From: Datnioides undecimradiatus
Taxonomy: Eukaryota > Chordata > Actinopteri > Lobotiformes > Datnioididae
DNA length: 64,000 nucleotides
Direction: 5' to 3'
Assembly: GCA_008933995.1 (NCBI GenBank)
Contig: WARS01000007.1
Location: forward strand, 8,921,676-8,985,675
Position 1 is the stretch's first letter, and each line of letters begins with the position of its first letter. This document shows positions 23,958 through 35,000 of this stretch, in pieces. Under the pieces are notes generated by a model that worked only from the letters and a program-made list of their open reading frames with translations, ran no database searches and had not been told where the DNA came from. The position numbers and the translations under genes were made by a program.

Positions 23958-25560
23958 CAGTGGGGATCGAAAGTTTGGGCACCCCAGGTAAAAAATTGTA
24001 TTAATGTGCATGTGCAAGAAGCCAAGGAAAGATGGAAAAATCTCCAAAAGGCATCAAATTACAGATTAGACATTCTTATAATATGTCAGATTAGATTTTA
24101 GATTTTATTTCCATCATTTACACTTTCAAAATAACAGAAAACAAAAAAATGGCACCTGCAAAAGTTTGGGCACCCTGCAGAGTTAATACCTTGTACTGCC
24201 CCCTTTGGCAAGTATCACAGCTTGTAAACGCTTTTTGTAGCCAGCCAAGAGTCTTTCAATTCTTGTTTGAGCTATCTTCGCCCATTCTTCCTTACAAAAG
24301 TCTTCCAGTTCTTTGAGATTTCTGGACTGTCTGTCACGCACTGCTCTTTTAAGGTCTATCCATAGATTTTCAATTATGTTGAGGTCAGGAGATTGTGAAG
24401 GCCATGGCAAAACCTTCAGTTTATGCCTCTTGATGTAATCCACTGTGGATTTTGAGGTGTTTAGGATCATTATCCATTTGTAGAAGCCATCCTAACTTTA
24501 ACTTCAGCTTTTTCACAGATGGCATCAAGTTAGCGTCCAAAATTTGCTGAAATTTTATTGAATCCATTTTTCCTTCTACTCGTGTGCCACTGGCTGCAAT
24601 ACAACCCCAAAGCATGATTGATCCACCCCCATGCTTAACATTTGGACAGAGGTTCTTTTCATTAAATTCTGTGCCCTTTCTTCTCCAAACGTACCTTTGC
24701 TCATTCCGGCCAAAAAGTTCTATTTTAACCTCATCGGTCCACAGAACCTGTTTCCAAAATGCATCAGGCTTGTCTTTATGTTCATTTGCAAACTTCAAAT
24801 GCTGATTTTTGTGGTGAGGACGTAGAAGAGGTTTTCTTCTGATGACTCTTCCATGAAGACCATATTTGTACAAGTATCTCTTTATAGTGGAATAGTGTAC
24901 CACAACTCCAGTGCCTGCCAGATCTTTCTGGAGGGATCGTGCAGTCAAACGTGGGTTTTGACTTGCTTTTCTCACAATCCTGCAAGCTGTTCTGTCTGAT
25001 ATTTTTTTTGGTATTCCAGATCTTGCTTTAACTTCCACTGTTCCTGATGACTGCCATTTCTTAATTACATTCTGAACAGAGGATATTGGCATATGAAAAT
25101 GCTTTGCTATCTTCTTATAGCCTTCTCCTGCTTTGTGAGCGTCAACTATTTTCAGTTTCAGTTTTCTAGACAACTGCTTAGAAGAACCCATGGTGCTGAT
25201 TGTTGGGGCAAGGTCAGATGAGTCTGGGCATTTAAAACCTTTGAGATTGACATCACCTGGTCTTTCCAGAAGATGACTGAGAACAATCCATGACACTGTC
25301 AGGTCTCAGCTTTCCAAAGGGGGCAGTACAAGGTATTAACTCTGCAGGGTGCCCAAACTTTTGCAGACGCCATTTTTTTGTTTTCTGTTATTTTGAAAGT
25401 GTAAATGATGGAAATAAAATCTAACTTTTTTTTGACATATTATAAGAATGTCTAATCTGTAATTTGATGCCTTTTGGAGATTTTTCCATCTTTCCTTGGC
25501 TTCTTTATGCACATTAATACAAATTTTTACCTGGGGTGCCCAAACTTTCGATCCCCACTG
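23958..25560 (-). mobile_element. Tc1/mariner transposon with long inverted repeats
   Basis: The element is 1603 bp and flanked by TA at 23956-23957 and 25561-25562, the target duplication expected for Tc1/mariner. It begins CAGTGGGGATCGAAAGTTTG and ends with the complement. The inverted repeats extend about 245 bp on each side (to about 24207 and from about 25313) with few differences. A second copy of the AAAGTTTGGGCACCC motif lies inside each repeat (near 24162 and 25350), giving the IR/DR layout with two transposase sites per end. The transposase lies on the minus strand. High similarity of the two ends suggests a fairly recent insertion. Confidence 0.95.
24183..25191 (-). pseudogene. Tc1-type DD34E transposase with one frameshift
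   Basis: The likely start is the ATG at 25191 (MGSSKQLSRK), because the frame upstream lies in the inverted repeat region. The order follows Tc1 transposases: a paired-like helix-turn-helix region (LKLKIVDAHKAGEGYKKIAK, then SSVQNVIKKW), a second HTH (LTARSLQKDL), the first catalytic Asp in LWTDEVKIELFG, the second in QMDNDPKH, and the Glu in SPDLNIIENLW. There are 34 residues between the second Asp and Glu once the frames are aligned. Right after DNDPKH the frame shifts, at about 24455-24465, where two bases appear missing. The remaining 90 or so codons continue in another frame to a stop at 24183-24185, ending GGSTRY. Apart from this shift the copy is intact, which points to a young inactivation. 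The C-terminal codons overlap the inner edge of the inverted repeat. Confidence 0.92.
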
Positions 25561-25562
25561 TA

Positions 25563-26429
25563 CTTTTTTCTGAAGAAACCAAAGTTTAAAGTCCAAATGA
25601 CTTGCATTCATCGTTCAGATAGACAAGTGTTAGGAAGCTATGGACATGTAGGCAAAAATAACCTAATGAGCCAAAGATCATCTTTATTGTATAATGAGAA
25701 TTTGTCCTAAGGATTACACTGGAATAAAGTTCAGGGACTCACCAAAACCATTTGGATTTATCCTCCACACATGCTTCAATAATCTATCTATTGCTCTGAA
25801 TAGACAGATGACCATCATCCTCAGAGGTTCATTAGTGTCATCATGTTTCTGCTTTAGTGGACAGAGCACAGCAGAGAATCACTGGAAACGTACAAGACAA
25901 AGGCAGACAGAAAGGATTCATTAAGGCTTTGGCAAAGGTCATGAAACGGGGGGTGTCAACCTGACAGCATGGGGAGCAGAAGGAAGGTGGAGCTTCTCTG
26001 GATTTGGACAGCACAGTGGAGACTATGATGCCTCTGGACCATTTGACCATCAAACCTGTTAAGGAGCTGATCAATTCGAAGGCCAGAGGCTCATTACCTC
26101 ATCCACTCAATATAGAGACTAGCTTTGACATTTACTGTATGGATCTTGCAGAAAATTACCTCCACAACCTGTAATCAGACACTGAGCCAAACATACCATT
26201 TTTCTCAACAGCAGGAGAAAAGGTCTAATTTATTTTTCTATTCATATACATAGGAAAACAGTTTGTGTGTTACTATTTTTATTCCTTTAAGACAAAAATA
26301 TATTATTTCTGTTATTTTTCTGAAGGGGCACAGGTGGCAGCATTCAGCTGCATACTAGACTTATCCTTGTGGATAAAGAAATATTCTATCTGATGCACGA
26401 TGGAAACATTTTTTTGTAAGATAAGAATA
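25563..26429. other. Gene-free region
   Basis: No exon, repeat family or regulatory signature is recognised. Confidence 0.4.
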
Positions 26430-27110
26430 AAACTACACTGCACTGCAGTCAAACCAGACTACAGTCTGGGCTCTTGTGGAGGTTAACCTACTAGACTCTA
26501 CTGCGGTTAAATCAGACGAAGCTAGGTTTAAATTAGACTCAAGTGAGATACACTGAGTCTCCATGGGGGTTTAACTAAACTCCAGGGCTAAACCACACAC
26601 CAATGGGGTTAATCTAGACTCCACTGGGTATTAAATCTGACTCTACTGAGGTTACACTAGGCCCTACTGTGGTTAAAGTAGACTGTATTGGAGTTACAGC
26701 AGACTACTTGACTCTACACGGGTTCAACTAAACTTAAGCGCAGTGGGACCAGACACTAGTGGAAGTCAAAGACCATACTGGGTTTAAACCAGACTTCTGG
26801 AGTTAACTTGGGTGCATGTGGGGTTAAGAAGACTGCTGGGGTTTAACTACAATGTTGTGAGGTCAAATCAGACTACACTGAGGTTATAGCAAACTCTACT
26901 TGGGTTGAATCAGATACTACTGCATTTAAAGTTAAACTGTCATGGTTATATCAAATGACTGGAGTTAAAGCACTGTACTCAAGGCTTAGCTTCACTAGGG
27001 TTAAACCAGACCTCAGTGGGGTTACATTATACTTTAACTATATTGTGAGTTATTCCAGTCTACTGGGGCTGAGCTTGTTTAAAGATACTCAATGGGGTCA
27101 AACTGAATTA
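26430..27110. repeat. Degenerate minisatellite, unit about 20-25 bases
   Basis: Variants of a unit like CTACTGGGGTTAAACCAGAC recur roughly 25 to 30 times with many substitutions and small indels. Examples are AATGGGGTTAATCTAGACTC near 26605, ACTGGGTTTAAACCAGACTT near 26778 and CACTAGGGTTAAACCAGACC near 26993. No two units are identical, so the array is old. It has no open frame of note. Confidence 0.8.
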
Positions 27111-28499
27111 TATTAAATTATATTTTCATTTATTTATGGTTATCCCATATGATAACAGTGTAATATGTCTACATTTCCTGTAATTTCAATGTGTAGATTG
27201 AGTTTGTGCAGATTTGTAAAGACCAGAAGAGGAAGACAGGCATAAAGGCTAAAGGTTGGTCTGCTCTAGTTCACAGCTGAGGGGCCATCTTGTATCACGG
27301 CTCAGCTGACATAGCATTTGTTAATGACAGTTTCCATGGAGGGACAGGCTGAACAACCTCATTGGCCCACGGTCAGGAAACGAGGGGGAGGGGGACATTA
27401 CAGAGAGGGGGAGAAGAATGCTGAAGAAGAAGGGTAGGGGCAGAATCGTGTGCTGTGCTTCATCAGCATCTGTCAAATCATCCGCTCATCAAATATTGAA
27501 CAGCCTAAAAGAGATGTGAAGTATTGACTCTGAGAGAAGGACGAGGCTGAGGGAGGACAAAGGGCTGAAGATAAGGGACGAGTTAGACCCCCCACAGTAA
27601 ATGAACACAATTTAGTACAAGTCACTTTTAGTATGTACTAATGTAGACCTGAATGTATTGTAGACATGGATTATTCTATATTTTTTATGAACGATTTTTT
27701 CAGACAGAGGACATACAAGGAAGTTGATCAGAGTTGGGGATACAGAGAGAAACTCTATACAATGATGTCACAAGAATTTGCACTGCCACAAAAAAATTCT
27801 AATAGTTTTTGACTGAACACCAACATGGTGTTTGTCACTGCTACAAGAGCAACTACACAGGCAACAACACTGAAGTCAAGAATGAAAACTACAGTAGTAG
27901 CATTAGTAGTATAGAAGTTAATAATAATGCAGGGTAGTGTGGATTCAGCCAACTCATACTAGAGATGGCGATGCATATTCAGTCAGCACTGGACTCATGT
28001 CAGGGCTGTCAGTCTAGGCAATTCATACACTTCACTGATAAATCAGAGAATTATACAGATTTGCATATGGCTAGATGTCCAAATAAAACTATTGATATGC
28101 TATTGTCTACACTTCTGTCCATATTTGCATATATTCTCTTTTTCTCTCTCTCAGACACCAGCACATTAATCATTGTTGGATTAATATTGCAAAACTTCCT
28201 AATTTTAGCAAGATCTCTAAAATCAGGAGCTATGACCAAAGCACATGTCCTATTGTGCAAAATGTGTGGCTGCAGTAATTACACTTATCTAATGTCCTCT
28301 AGCTGTAGCTGACTGGACTGAGCTCTCCCCAATGGTCTGTCTGACAGGGTGGTCAGTGCCCAAACGCCTTCAATACTTAGATTCCGTTGAACACTTAAAA
28401 ACTCTTGCAAACACCTCAGCCTCAGCCTGCAGCCAGTCCATGCTACAAGGAGCAGAAAAATAGACTAGTCCATATGATAACAAATAGATAGGTCAAAAT
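27111..28499. other. Gene-free region
   Basis: 27240-27420 is a unique, more GC-rich segment (around CATCTTGTATCACGGCTCAG and TTGTTAATGACAG) that could be regulatory. A 115-codon AT-rich + frame at 27965-28312 has no recognisable domain and is not called. Confidence 0.4.
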
Positions 28500-29990
28500 A
28501 TTGTGTGACAAGGTCTATTGTGATGGCATTTCCACTGATGCGGTTTCCATCCCAGACAATAACATTTCCATGAACTGCAAATATGTTTCAACAAATTGGG
28601 AAAGTATTTTCATCATAACATCATAATGTTTTGAGCAACGGTGGTGGCCTTTCTACCAATAATGAAAGGAACATAAACTATAATAACCACTAATATTTCT
28701 ACTAATTGTTTCTTTCTATAGCAACAATGTCTCTATAAACAGGACTTAATCATAAACTGCACAATAGCGACAACGTCTTTACTACCTGCAACGTTTTACT
28801 ATGGGGAGAGCAACAATCTACAAATTGCAGCAAAATGCGTTGTCTCCTCCAGCAGGAATGGTTCCGTCAACAGAGACTAAGTTTCAACCAAAAGCATCAA
28901 TGCCTCCACCACTGCAATAAGCATCGGCTTGCTCCAACAGCGTCTTGATCAGTCCCAACAATATTTGTGTAGCAAGAGCGTGTATTTACCAACACCAAAG
29001 ACTGTCTATATCACTGGCTTGCACCACCCACACAATGGAGGTTTTAATGATGCTGGCGATGATTCTTTTGTTGTTTACAGTTCTTCCTGCAATAATGATG
29101 TTCGTAAGAACCATTTAATGCTGTTTCTTCTCACACTGTTAAAGTTTTTATAACTTTTACCAATGTTGATATTGATCAGGTTTTGTTTTTACAACAGTAA
29201 ACTAAGAGTCTGCAGTCACAGTAGTGGCATTGTTAATCGTAGTGTTGACATTTCTTTTAACAGCAGGAATGTTGACTCAGACTGTTGTTTCACCCACAGC
29301 AAGGTATGTATGAAACCATAATATGACATTTCTACAGACAGTGAATACTTCTGCACCAGCAACATTTACCCAAAGTGATTTTCATGACGATGATGATGGT
29401 GTTTACATATTAACTGCCCACGCAGATTAGCTTTTACTGGGCTCTCCTTGTTTCCTTCGTTCTTTTGAACCTGGAGAGTTTTTCTGTCTCCTCTCTCTGC
29501 TGTCAGAGTGAACGAGGCCCAGAGGAGCTCTATCAATTAGCAGCCTGTGTTCAGCACTCTGCAGCAATCCTGCTATGACAGGGGTGATCAATCTGCAGTC
29601 TGCACTCACGCACACGCGCATGCACACACACACACACTGACACACATTACTCCCCCCTCACGACAGAAGCAGCCAGCAGTCACTAAAAGGCAGACATTGT
29701 TGCTGGGAGGTTTGAATCTGAAACAATGCATAAAATCCAAAATTCTTACAAGAGAACAAAAGTAGAGAGGGGAAACATTTTAGAAACATTTCAAATTTGT
29801 GCTTTTTCCTGTGTTTAGGAGCAACTGCAACAATGTTTCAAGGATCCGCAACAATGTTCCAGCAAACATTGACAAGTTTCTACGAACAGAAATGTTTCTA
29901 CCACAACATGTTTAACAAAAGCAACAATTATTACAGCAGTTAAAAACACGAAAATGTTTTTCCACAAGTGTTTCAATGTCTCTATCATTT
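28500..29990. repeat. Two fields of a degenerate CAACAATGTTTC minisatellite
   Basis: Variants of GCAACAATGTTTCTAC recur at irregular 20-30-base spacing through 28540-29360 (for example AGCAACAATGTCTCTATAAA near 28722 and ACCTGCAACGTTTTACTA near 28786). They recur more densely at 29815-29990 (AACTGCAACAATGTTTCAAG, then CCGCAACAATGTTCC). The two fields are separated by a unique segment at 29400-29700 that includes a CA-rich tract at about 29605-29640. The units are strongly diverged. Confidence 0.6.
29400..29610. promoter_or_regulatory. Candidate conserved non-coding element
   Basis: A unique segment between the two minisatellite fields. It contains GCAGATTAGCTTTTACTGGG, GCTCTATCAATTAGCAGCC and GGTGATCAATCTGC, a cluster of ATTA/ATCAAT homeodomain-type cores. 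No frame looks coding. Identified by texture only. Confidence 0.25.
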
Positions 29991-31540
29991 TTGTCAAACT
30001 CATTTATCACTCACAAAATGGCCATTATGCAGGGAAAATACCTTGATGTTTTATTATTTATTTCCATATTTCAGTATAGTTGAGACCAAACTACTGTGTA
30101 GACTTTGCCTGAAAGAATGACTGCATAATGAGGGCACCAAGGACCTGACAAAAAAACGCTACATTTAGATGATTTCAAGACTATTCAAGGCATTTTTCCA
30201 GGACTTGCAGGCAGATTAAATAAACAAAACACATGAGTTACAAAATACTGTGCACCCCTCTCTTCTCCATCTTCATTATTTTTTAATCACATTATCATTG
30301 CCCGCTTCTCTTCATTTCTGCATGTTTTTCTCAAAGTAATCCTTTTAAAATGGTGAGATGCTCTGAGAGTCCTGATGAAAACATCAGAAAATTACCTTCA
30401 AAACTCATTTTCAAGCCATTTGTACTATGATTACAGAGGGCGGAGTGAAATGAGTAAAGGCTGCAAATAAAATGCATTGGTACGCTCTTTGTTGTGTGAG
30501 GTATTAAAAACCACTCAGCTGTTTATTTGCTGGACTGTGTCAAAGTGTTGCTTTAGTTTTACTTAAGTGAGATTTTCTGTCAGAGGACAGAATAAAGTGA
30601 AAACGTAAAACCATGACAATAAAAGAACTTAAATTATAACGACCTGAGGGTATGAAGACACTCAAAAATGATGGATAGCTAACAAAGGAAAAGTCATGAC
30701 CTGTCAGTATTTTATGGTCAGAAATGTGGTTAAATGAGACTTTACAAGCTTTTCTTGGATTGACAGCTGAATTGCATCATTTTCCATCCACAAAATTTCC
30801 AAAAAAGAGGCCATTTTCAGAGAATTTTCATTTTGGTTTTCCTTCAGCCTTCATTAGAAGACATCTTTTGAAAATCCTCATGGCTGCACTCAAAATTGTG
30901 GTCTGTCTGTAAAGGACCTTCCTAGAGACCTTAGTTTTGTCTCCCTCTGACAGCTGCAGACAGAGTTTGGCAGTTCACAGGCTTTGTCAAATCATGCGTT
31001 CCTCAATCTTTTGGGGGCCCACAGAAAACCTGGATACAATATTTAAACATCAATTTGTGGCAAATTCATTCATTCTGGTAGAGAAAGGAACAAAAGGAAA
31101 CATCAGAAATGCCAACGTGTTGTGTTTAATACCTCATCAATATGAATCAGTTTAGACTTGATGGACTCCAAGCAGCAGCAAATTGGGTTTTTATCCAGGC
31201 GTAGACAAAAACAATGGTGGCATGTTGTTTACGGTAGCTGTGAAGCACAAAATACCATCCAGGAAGTAATCAATTAATGTATTTAAAGCCTTGTCCAAAA
31301 AAACACTACACAACTGTTGGGAATGCATAAAGTAGAAATAGCCAATTCATGACACAAAGTAGTTGACTATAAATGCGTTTGTATTTAATTAGCATAGGCA
31401 GTGCCTTAAAATATAACTTTTTTGCTAGAACACCAATTAGGATTAACCTTGAGTAATTCAACAGGTATTGTTTACCCACCCTCACTTTACCCACTATCTT
31501 CTTCTGTTTAGTACGGTTATTAACCTTGTTGCTTGTTTGC
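29991..31540. other. AT-rich gene-free region
   Basis: No exon, repeat family or regulatory signature is recognised. Confidence 0.4.
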
Positions 31541-31690
31541 ATTTTTGTGTCTTTATTGAACCGTGACAGTGAAGAGTATGACAGGAAATGGTGGACAAAG
31601 TTAAAGGGCTATGGCATACAGCAAGGGCAGCCGGGTGGAATCAAACCACCACTGGTTGCAAGTGCCCCCCACTTACTGACCACATTATCG
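31541..31690 (-). repeat. tRNA-derived SINE-like fish repeat
   Basis: TTTGTGTCTTTATTGAAC, ATGACAGGAAATGGTGGAC and GGCATACAGCAAGGGCAGCC are followed by GGTGGAATCAAACCACCACT. This follows a common fish SINE family, usually 'gtctttattg...gacaggaaat...gacatgcagcaaagg...gattcgaac'. Its tRNA-like head is on the minus strand; the segment GTGGTTTGATTCCAC is the diverged B box. The polymerase III boxes are decayed. Confidence 0.55.
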
Positions 31691-31874
31691 CTTAATACCA
31701 TTTATTTTCTTCTTGTTTGTTAAATGCTACTCGGAAAAAAATCTACATAATTATTTGGAAATAAAGTAACCTGTTCTTTCTGTCCTACAATGTTTGGTGG
31801 CAGTTTAAATACATGTTGACTCTGCCAGAGGAAAATAAATGCATAAAAATGTGGAATTCAAATGGAAGATCTGT

Positions 31875-32230
31875 GGTGAGTCTTCCCTGCAGAGGGAGTG
31901 GGGGAGGGATGTAGGAAGAGGACGGATGAGTGGTCAAAAAGATAGATTAAGGGGAGGAGAGTATAGGGGGAGGGAGAGAAGACGGATGAAGGAGGGGAGG
32001 GGACAGGGAAGATGGGAGGAAATGAGAATGGATGAGGGAAGGACAGAAAGATGGAGGATAGAGCCAAAAACCCTTACATGAATACAGTAAAGATAATTCA
32101 TATAAAATTAGTATTTTTCTAATCACTTTGTGTAGTTAGTTCTTCTTTTCCTTTCTCTCTCTCTCTTTCTCTATCCTTCCTTCCTCACTTTATTTTCTTT
32201 CTTTCTGTTCCTTTCCTCTTGGAAAAAAGA
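31875..32230. repeat. Polypurine tract followed by polypyrimidine tract
   Basis: 31890-32060 is nearly all A and G on the + strand (GGAGAGTATAGGGGGAGGGA and similar). 32140-32225 is nearly all C and T (CTTTCTCTCTCTCTCTTTCT). Such mirror-composed tracts can form triplex structures. The Arg/Gly/Glu-rich frames here are compositional. Confidence 0.8.
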
Positions 32231-32498
32231 CAAACTGTTGGAAGGAAAACAAAGAAAACTCAGTACAAAGGTAACAAGGTAAAGATTAAAATAAATAAAT
32301 CATCAAAGAAACAAAGCATTTAATACATAAATAAAAACATAAATTATAGCATGTAAATAAGTGTGTAAATAACTGAATACACAAATAATACCTGAGCCAA
32401 GTGTACTGGGCGGGCACACACACACACCAGAGCACAGCAGGCTTCTGATCAAATCCACCTTTACAGTTTGGTCCCAAGGACACACAACTCATCAGGAC

Positions 32499-32530
<32 letters not shown>

Positions 32531-33421
32531 TGCATATCTATGAGGTTTTGTAAGCGTTAATGTTGGCAGCTATACAGTATTTCTGCATGTTTGCATGGCA
32601 ACATACACCTGAGCAGAGAATGGAAAGGAAACAATGAGAGCTCCTTGTTTTTCCCTTAGCTGGATACACAGTGTGTGTAGTGGTGTGCTGTTGATCTTCT
32701 ACATCTGCAGGACATTTTGAAAAGTGGGGACATTAGTCTGGCCTATGGGAAAAAAAGTCAAAGGGGCAAAATGCCACAGTAAATCTCTATCTCTTTGAGC
32801 TCCGTATGGCCAAGGAGAGCCTATACTGGCTAGTAGGAGTTTATTTCTGTGCATGTATGCAGATTTATCTCCCTGCAATGACAATAAATTTGAAATGGTC
32901 GAAACGAAACACGCTACATGTTTTAATTAAAGGTGAATTCGTCTGATCTCACAGCGATCAACTCTAAATAGGATTTTTTTTTCCTAAAAAGCAAATGAGC
33001 AAAAAAGGAATAAGGTAAAAATAGAAAAAAACATATAGCGTCAGTGCCGTCTAGCTCAGTTCCTCAGCATCATTTGTGATTTAAAGGGTCAGTTCACCCC
33101 AATTACATACACACATACACACACACACACAAAAAAAAAAAATCACACCAGTATCTGCTGAAAGCAGCAAGTTCAACAGTTTTTAATATTTACTACCCAC
33201 AGAAGGCTTCCCTCTAAAAAGCTGTCAGCAAAACGGTGTGTGAGTGAGAATGTGTGTGTGTGTGTGTGTTTTGTGAATTATCCAAGAGGGACGCTCTCTC
33301 TGAAGAGGCATGCTGATGAAGTTTTTTAACTAAATTCACCTTTGTTGTTTTGGAGGGGAGGCAGAAATCTCAAAGACAGTTATTTAAAAACCTTGAGAAA
33401 TAAAATCTAAATTATTTGCAG

Positions 33422-33457
<36 letters not shown>

Positions 33458-34370
33458 GTGTTGTCAGATCGCTGGGTATTGCTTTGACTCCGCAGCAGCT
33501 GCCCTGACCTCTGTTAGCTTGAATTCTAACATTTAAACTGTCTATAATTGCATTCCTAACTTCTACCAGATTAACACACACACACATGCATGCACAGTAC
33601 ACCCAGGGGAACAGTGCCCCCCCAGCCCCCGAAGCTGCAAAGCGACTTTTAATCATCTTTACAATTTTCAAGAATGGTAATTATGATAGAGGTAGTTAAC
33701 ACTGGTTCACCTCCTACTGGGATGACTGGGATGGAGGAGGAGGAAGAGGGAGAGAAGGAGAGATGAAAGGAGGATAGGAGAGATGGAGGAACACATTTAT
33801 CCCTATCTGTGTGTGTAAATGTACCTTTACTCATACTGACTAAGAGGTAGGTTCCCTCTTCTCTCCTGATCCTGATGTTTATGTGTTGAGCAGACATTCT
33901 CACCTTTGATTGAACTGTTACACTTTTTTTCTAACTAAATTCTGGTAGCTTGCTTAAATTCCAGATGCATAATAGCTTCAGTATAGTGATGCATTTCCAA
34001 GTAAATAAGGATAAGCTGGCAAGACATACAGAAGAGTTTGTCAGAACAGGACACAGAGCGTTCAGCTGTTTCTGCTTAAACTGATAATAAAATACTCAAA
34101 ACATAATAGTGAACTGAGTGTCTGTCTCCATACATAACTGGCAGAACGTGGCTACATCACATTCTTGGTGTACATCCTATTCTACTTTATAGTCACCGTC
34201 ACTTAAGTGACTCAGGTCATTCATATTTAACTGTAAGCAGTGTCCTCTCTTAAGTGATTCTGGATTTGTAAAATCACAATGATACATTATTCCTTTAATT
34301 GCATATATTACCATATTGTATTCTCCAAGAAACAGTGCAATTGTGTATTATCCAAATGTTTTGGTTCTGT
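32231..34370. other. Gene-free region with several (TG)n tracts
   Basis: Alternating TG/CG tracts lie at 32499-32537, 33251-33270 and 33424-33461. 32700-32900 carries GGGGACATTA and ends near 32870-32890 with CAATGACAATAAATTTGA, which resembles the 3' end of a LINE with an AATAAA tail, but the body is not recognisable. Confidence 0.5.
33075..33115 (+). repeat. Short fragment of a fish dispersed repeat
   Basis: GATTTAAAGGGTCAGTTCAC followed by CCCAATTACAT is the start of a very common fish repeat. The copy then breaks into a CA microsatellite and an A-run (33118-33142). Confidence 0.45.
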
Positions 34371-34500
34371 AATTCAATTCAATTTTATTTGTATAGTGCA
34401 AAATCACAACAGAGGTTATCTCAGGGCACCTTGCACATAGAACAGCTCTAGAACCAAACTCTTTGTATTAATTAACAGCCAGCAGTTTCCACTATGTGTG
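34371..34500 (+). repeat. Fish dispersed repeat starting AATTCAATTCAATTTTATTT
   Basis: AATTCAATTCAATTTTATTT, GTATAGTGCAAAATCACAAC and AGAGGTTATCTCAGGGCACC, then CACATAGAACAGCTCTAGAAC, follow one of the most abundant teleost repeats almost base for base. Similarity fades after the CTCTTTGTATTAA stretch. Confidence 0.75.
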
Positions 34501-34599
34501 AGAACTTAGCAACAAAGGTAAAAGTTATAAAGCATATAGTTTAAATGCATCAAGTAGTTAAACAATATAACAGTTCTTGATGAACTGTTACACGTCTTG

Positions 34600-35000
34600 G
34601 GGTTAAAATAAAACTCTGCGCAAAGTACATAAAGATAAACATCGCGACCTGCCTGCAAGACAACCCTCAGGTAAACCCCCAGAGCCTCGGCGTTTGAACC
34701 TGCCGCCTTTACACCGCGGCGTGTTTTTTGTTTTTTAAGTTTTTAAAGTTGGACAGAAATCCTCAGACTGTAACAAAACATGGTTAAAACACTCTCCCAA
34801 ATATAGCTCGGCCTATGGAAACAGACCGCGGTCATTTTCACCAACTACTCACCTGTTAAATGCAGACAAGAGTTCAGCATCCCCGCAAACACGGAGCGTT
34901 GAGCTCACGACTCAGTTTGAATTTGGGGTGCGCGCGGAAGTTCCCCCCTAAAACAACCTGGGCGTATCTGTTCCGGTTCCACCTGTGTACCTTTCGCTGC
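34600..35000 (-). promoter_or_regulatory. CpG-rich candidate promoter and first exon, minus strand
   Basis: This is the most CpG-dense non-microsatellite stretch of the window (around ACACCGCGGCGTG at 34710-34722, GACCGCGGTC near 34824 and GTGCGCGCGGAAGTTCC near 34928). ETS-type GGAAGT/CCGGAA cores occur at about 34937 and 34968 (TTCCGG on +). On the minus strand a near-perfect splice donor AACAG/GTGAGTAG places an exon end at 34853 with intron from 34852 downward. An ATG on the minus strand lies 27 bases before the donor, in GGGGATGCTGAACTCT, and could open a short coding segment. No TATA box is evident, as is usual for CpG-island promoters. If real, the transcript runs toward position 1, through the gene-free DNA there. 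No second exon was recognised. Confidence 0.4.

Noticed and set aside
26430-27110. Regularly spaced repeats that might be a CRISPR-like array
   Set aside because: Units are variable, contiguous and without unique spacers, and the genome is a vertebrate. It is a degenerate minisatellite.
27965-28312. 115-codon open frame on the + strand with a hydrophobic stretch
   Set aside because: No family resemblance. The apparent membrane segment comes from AT-rich codons.
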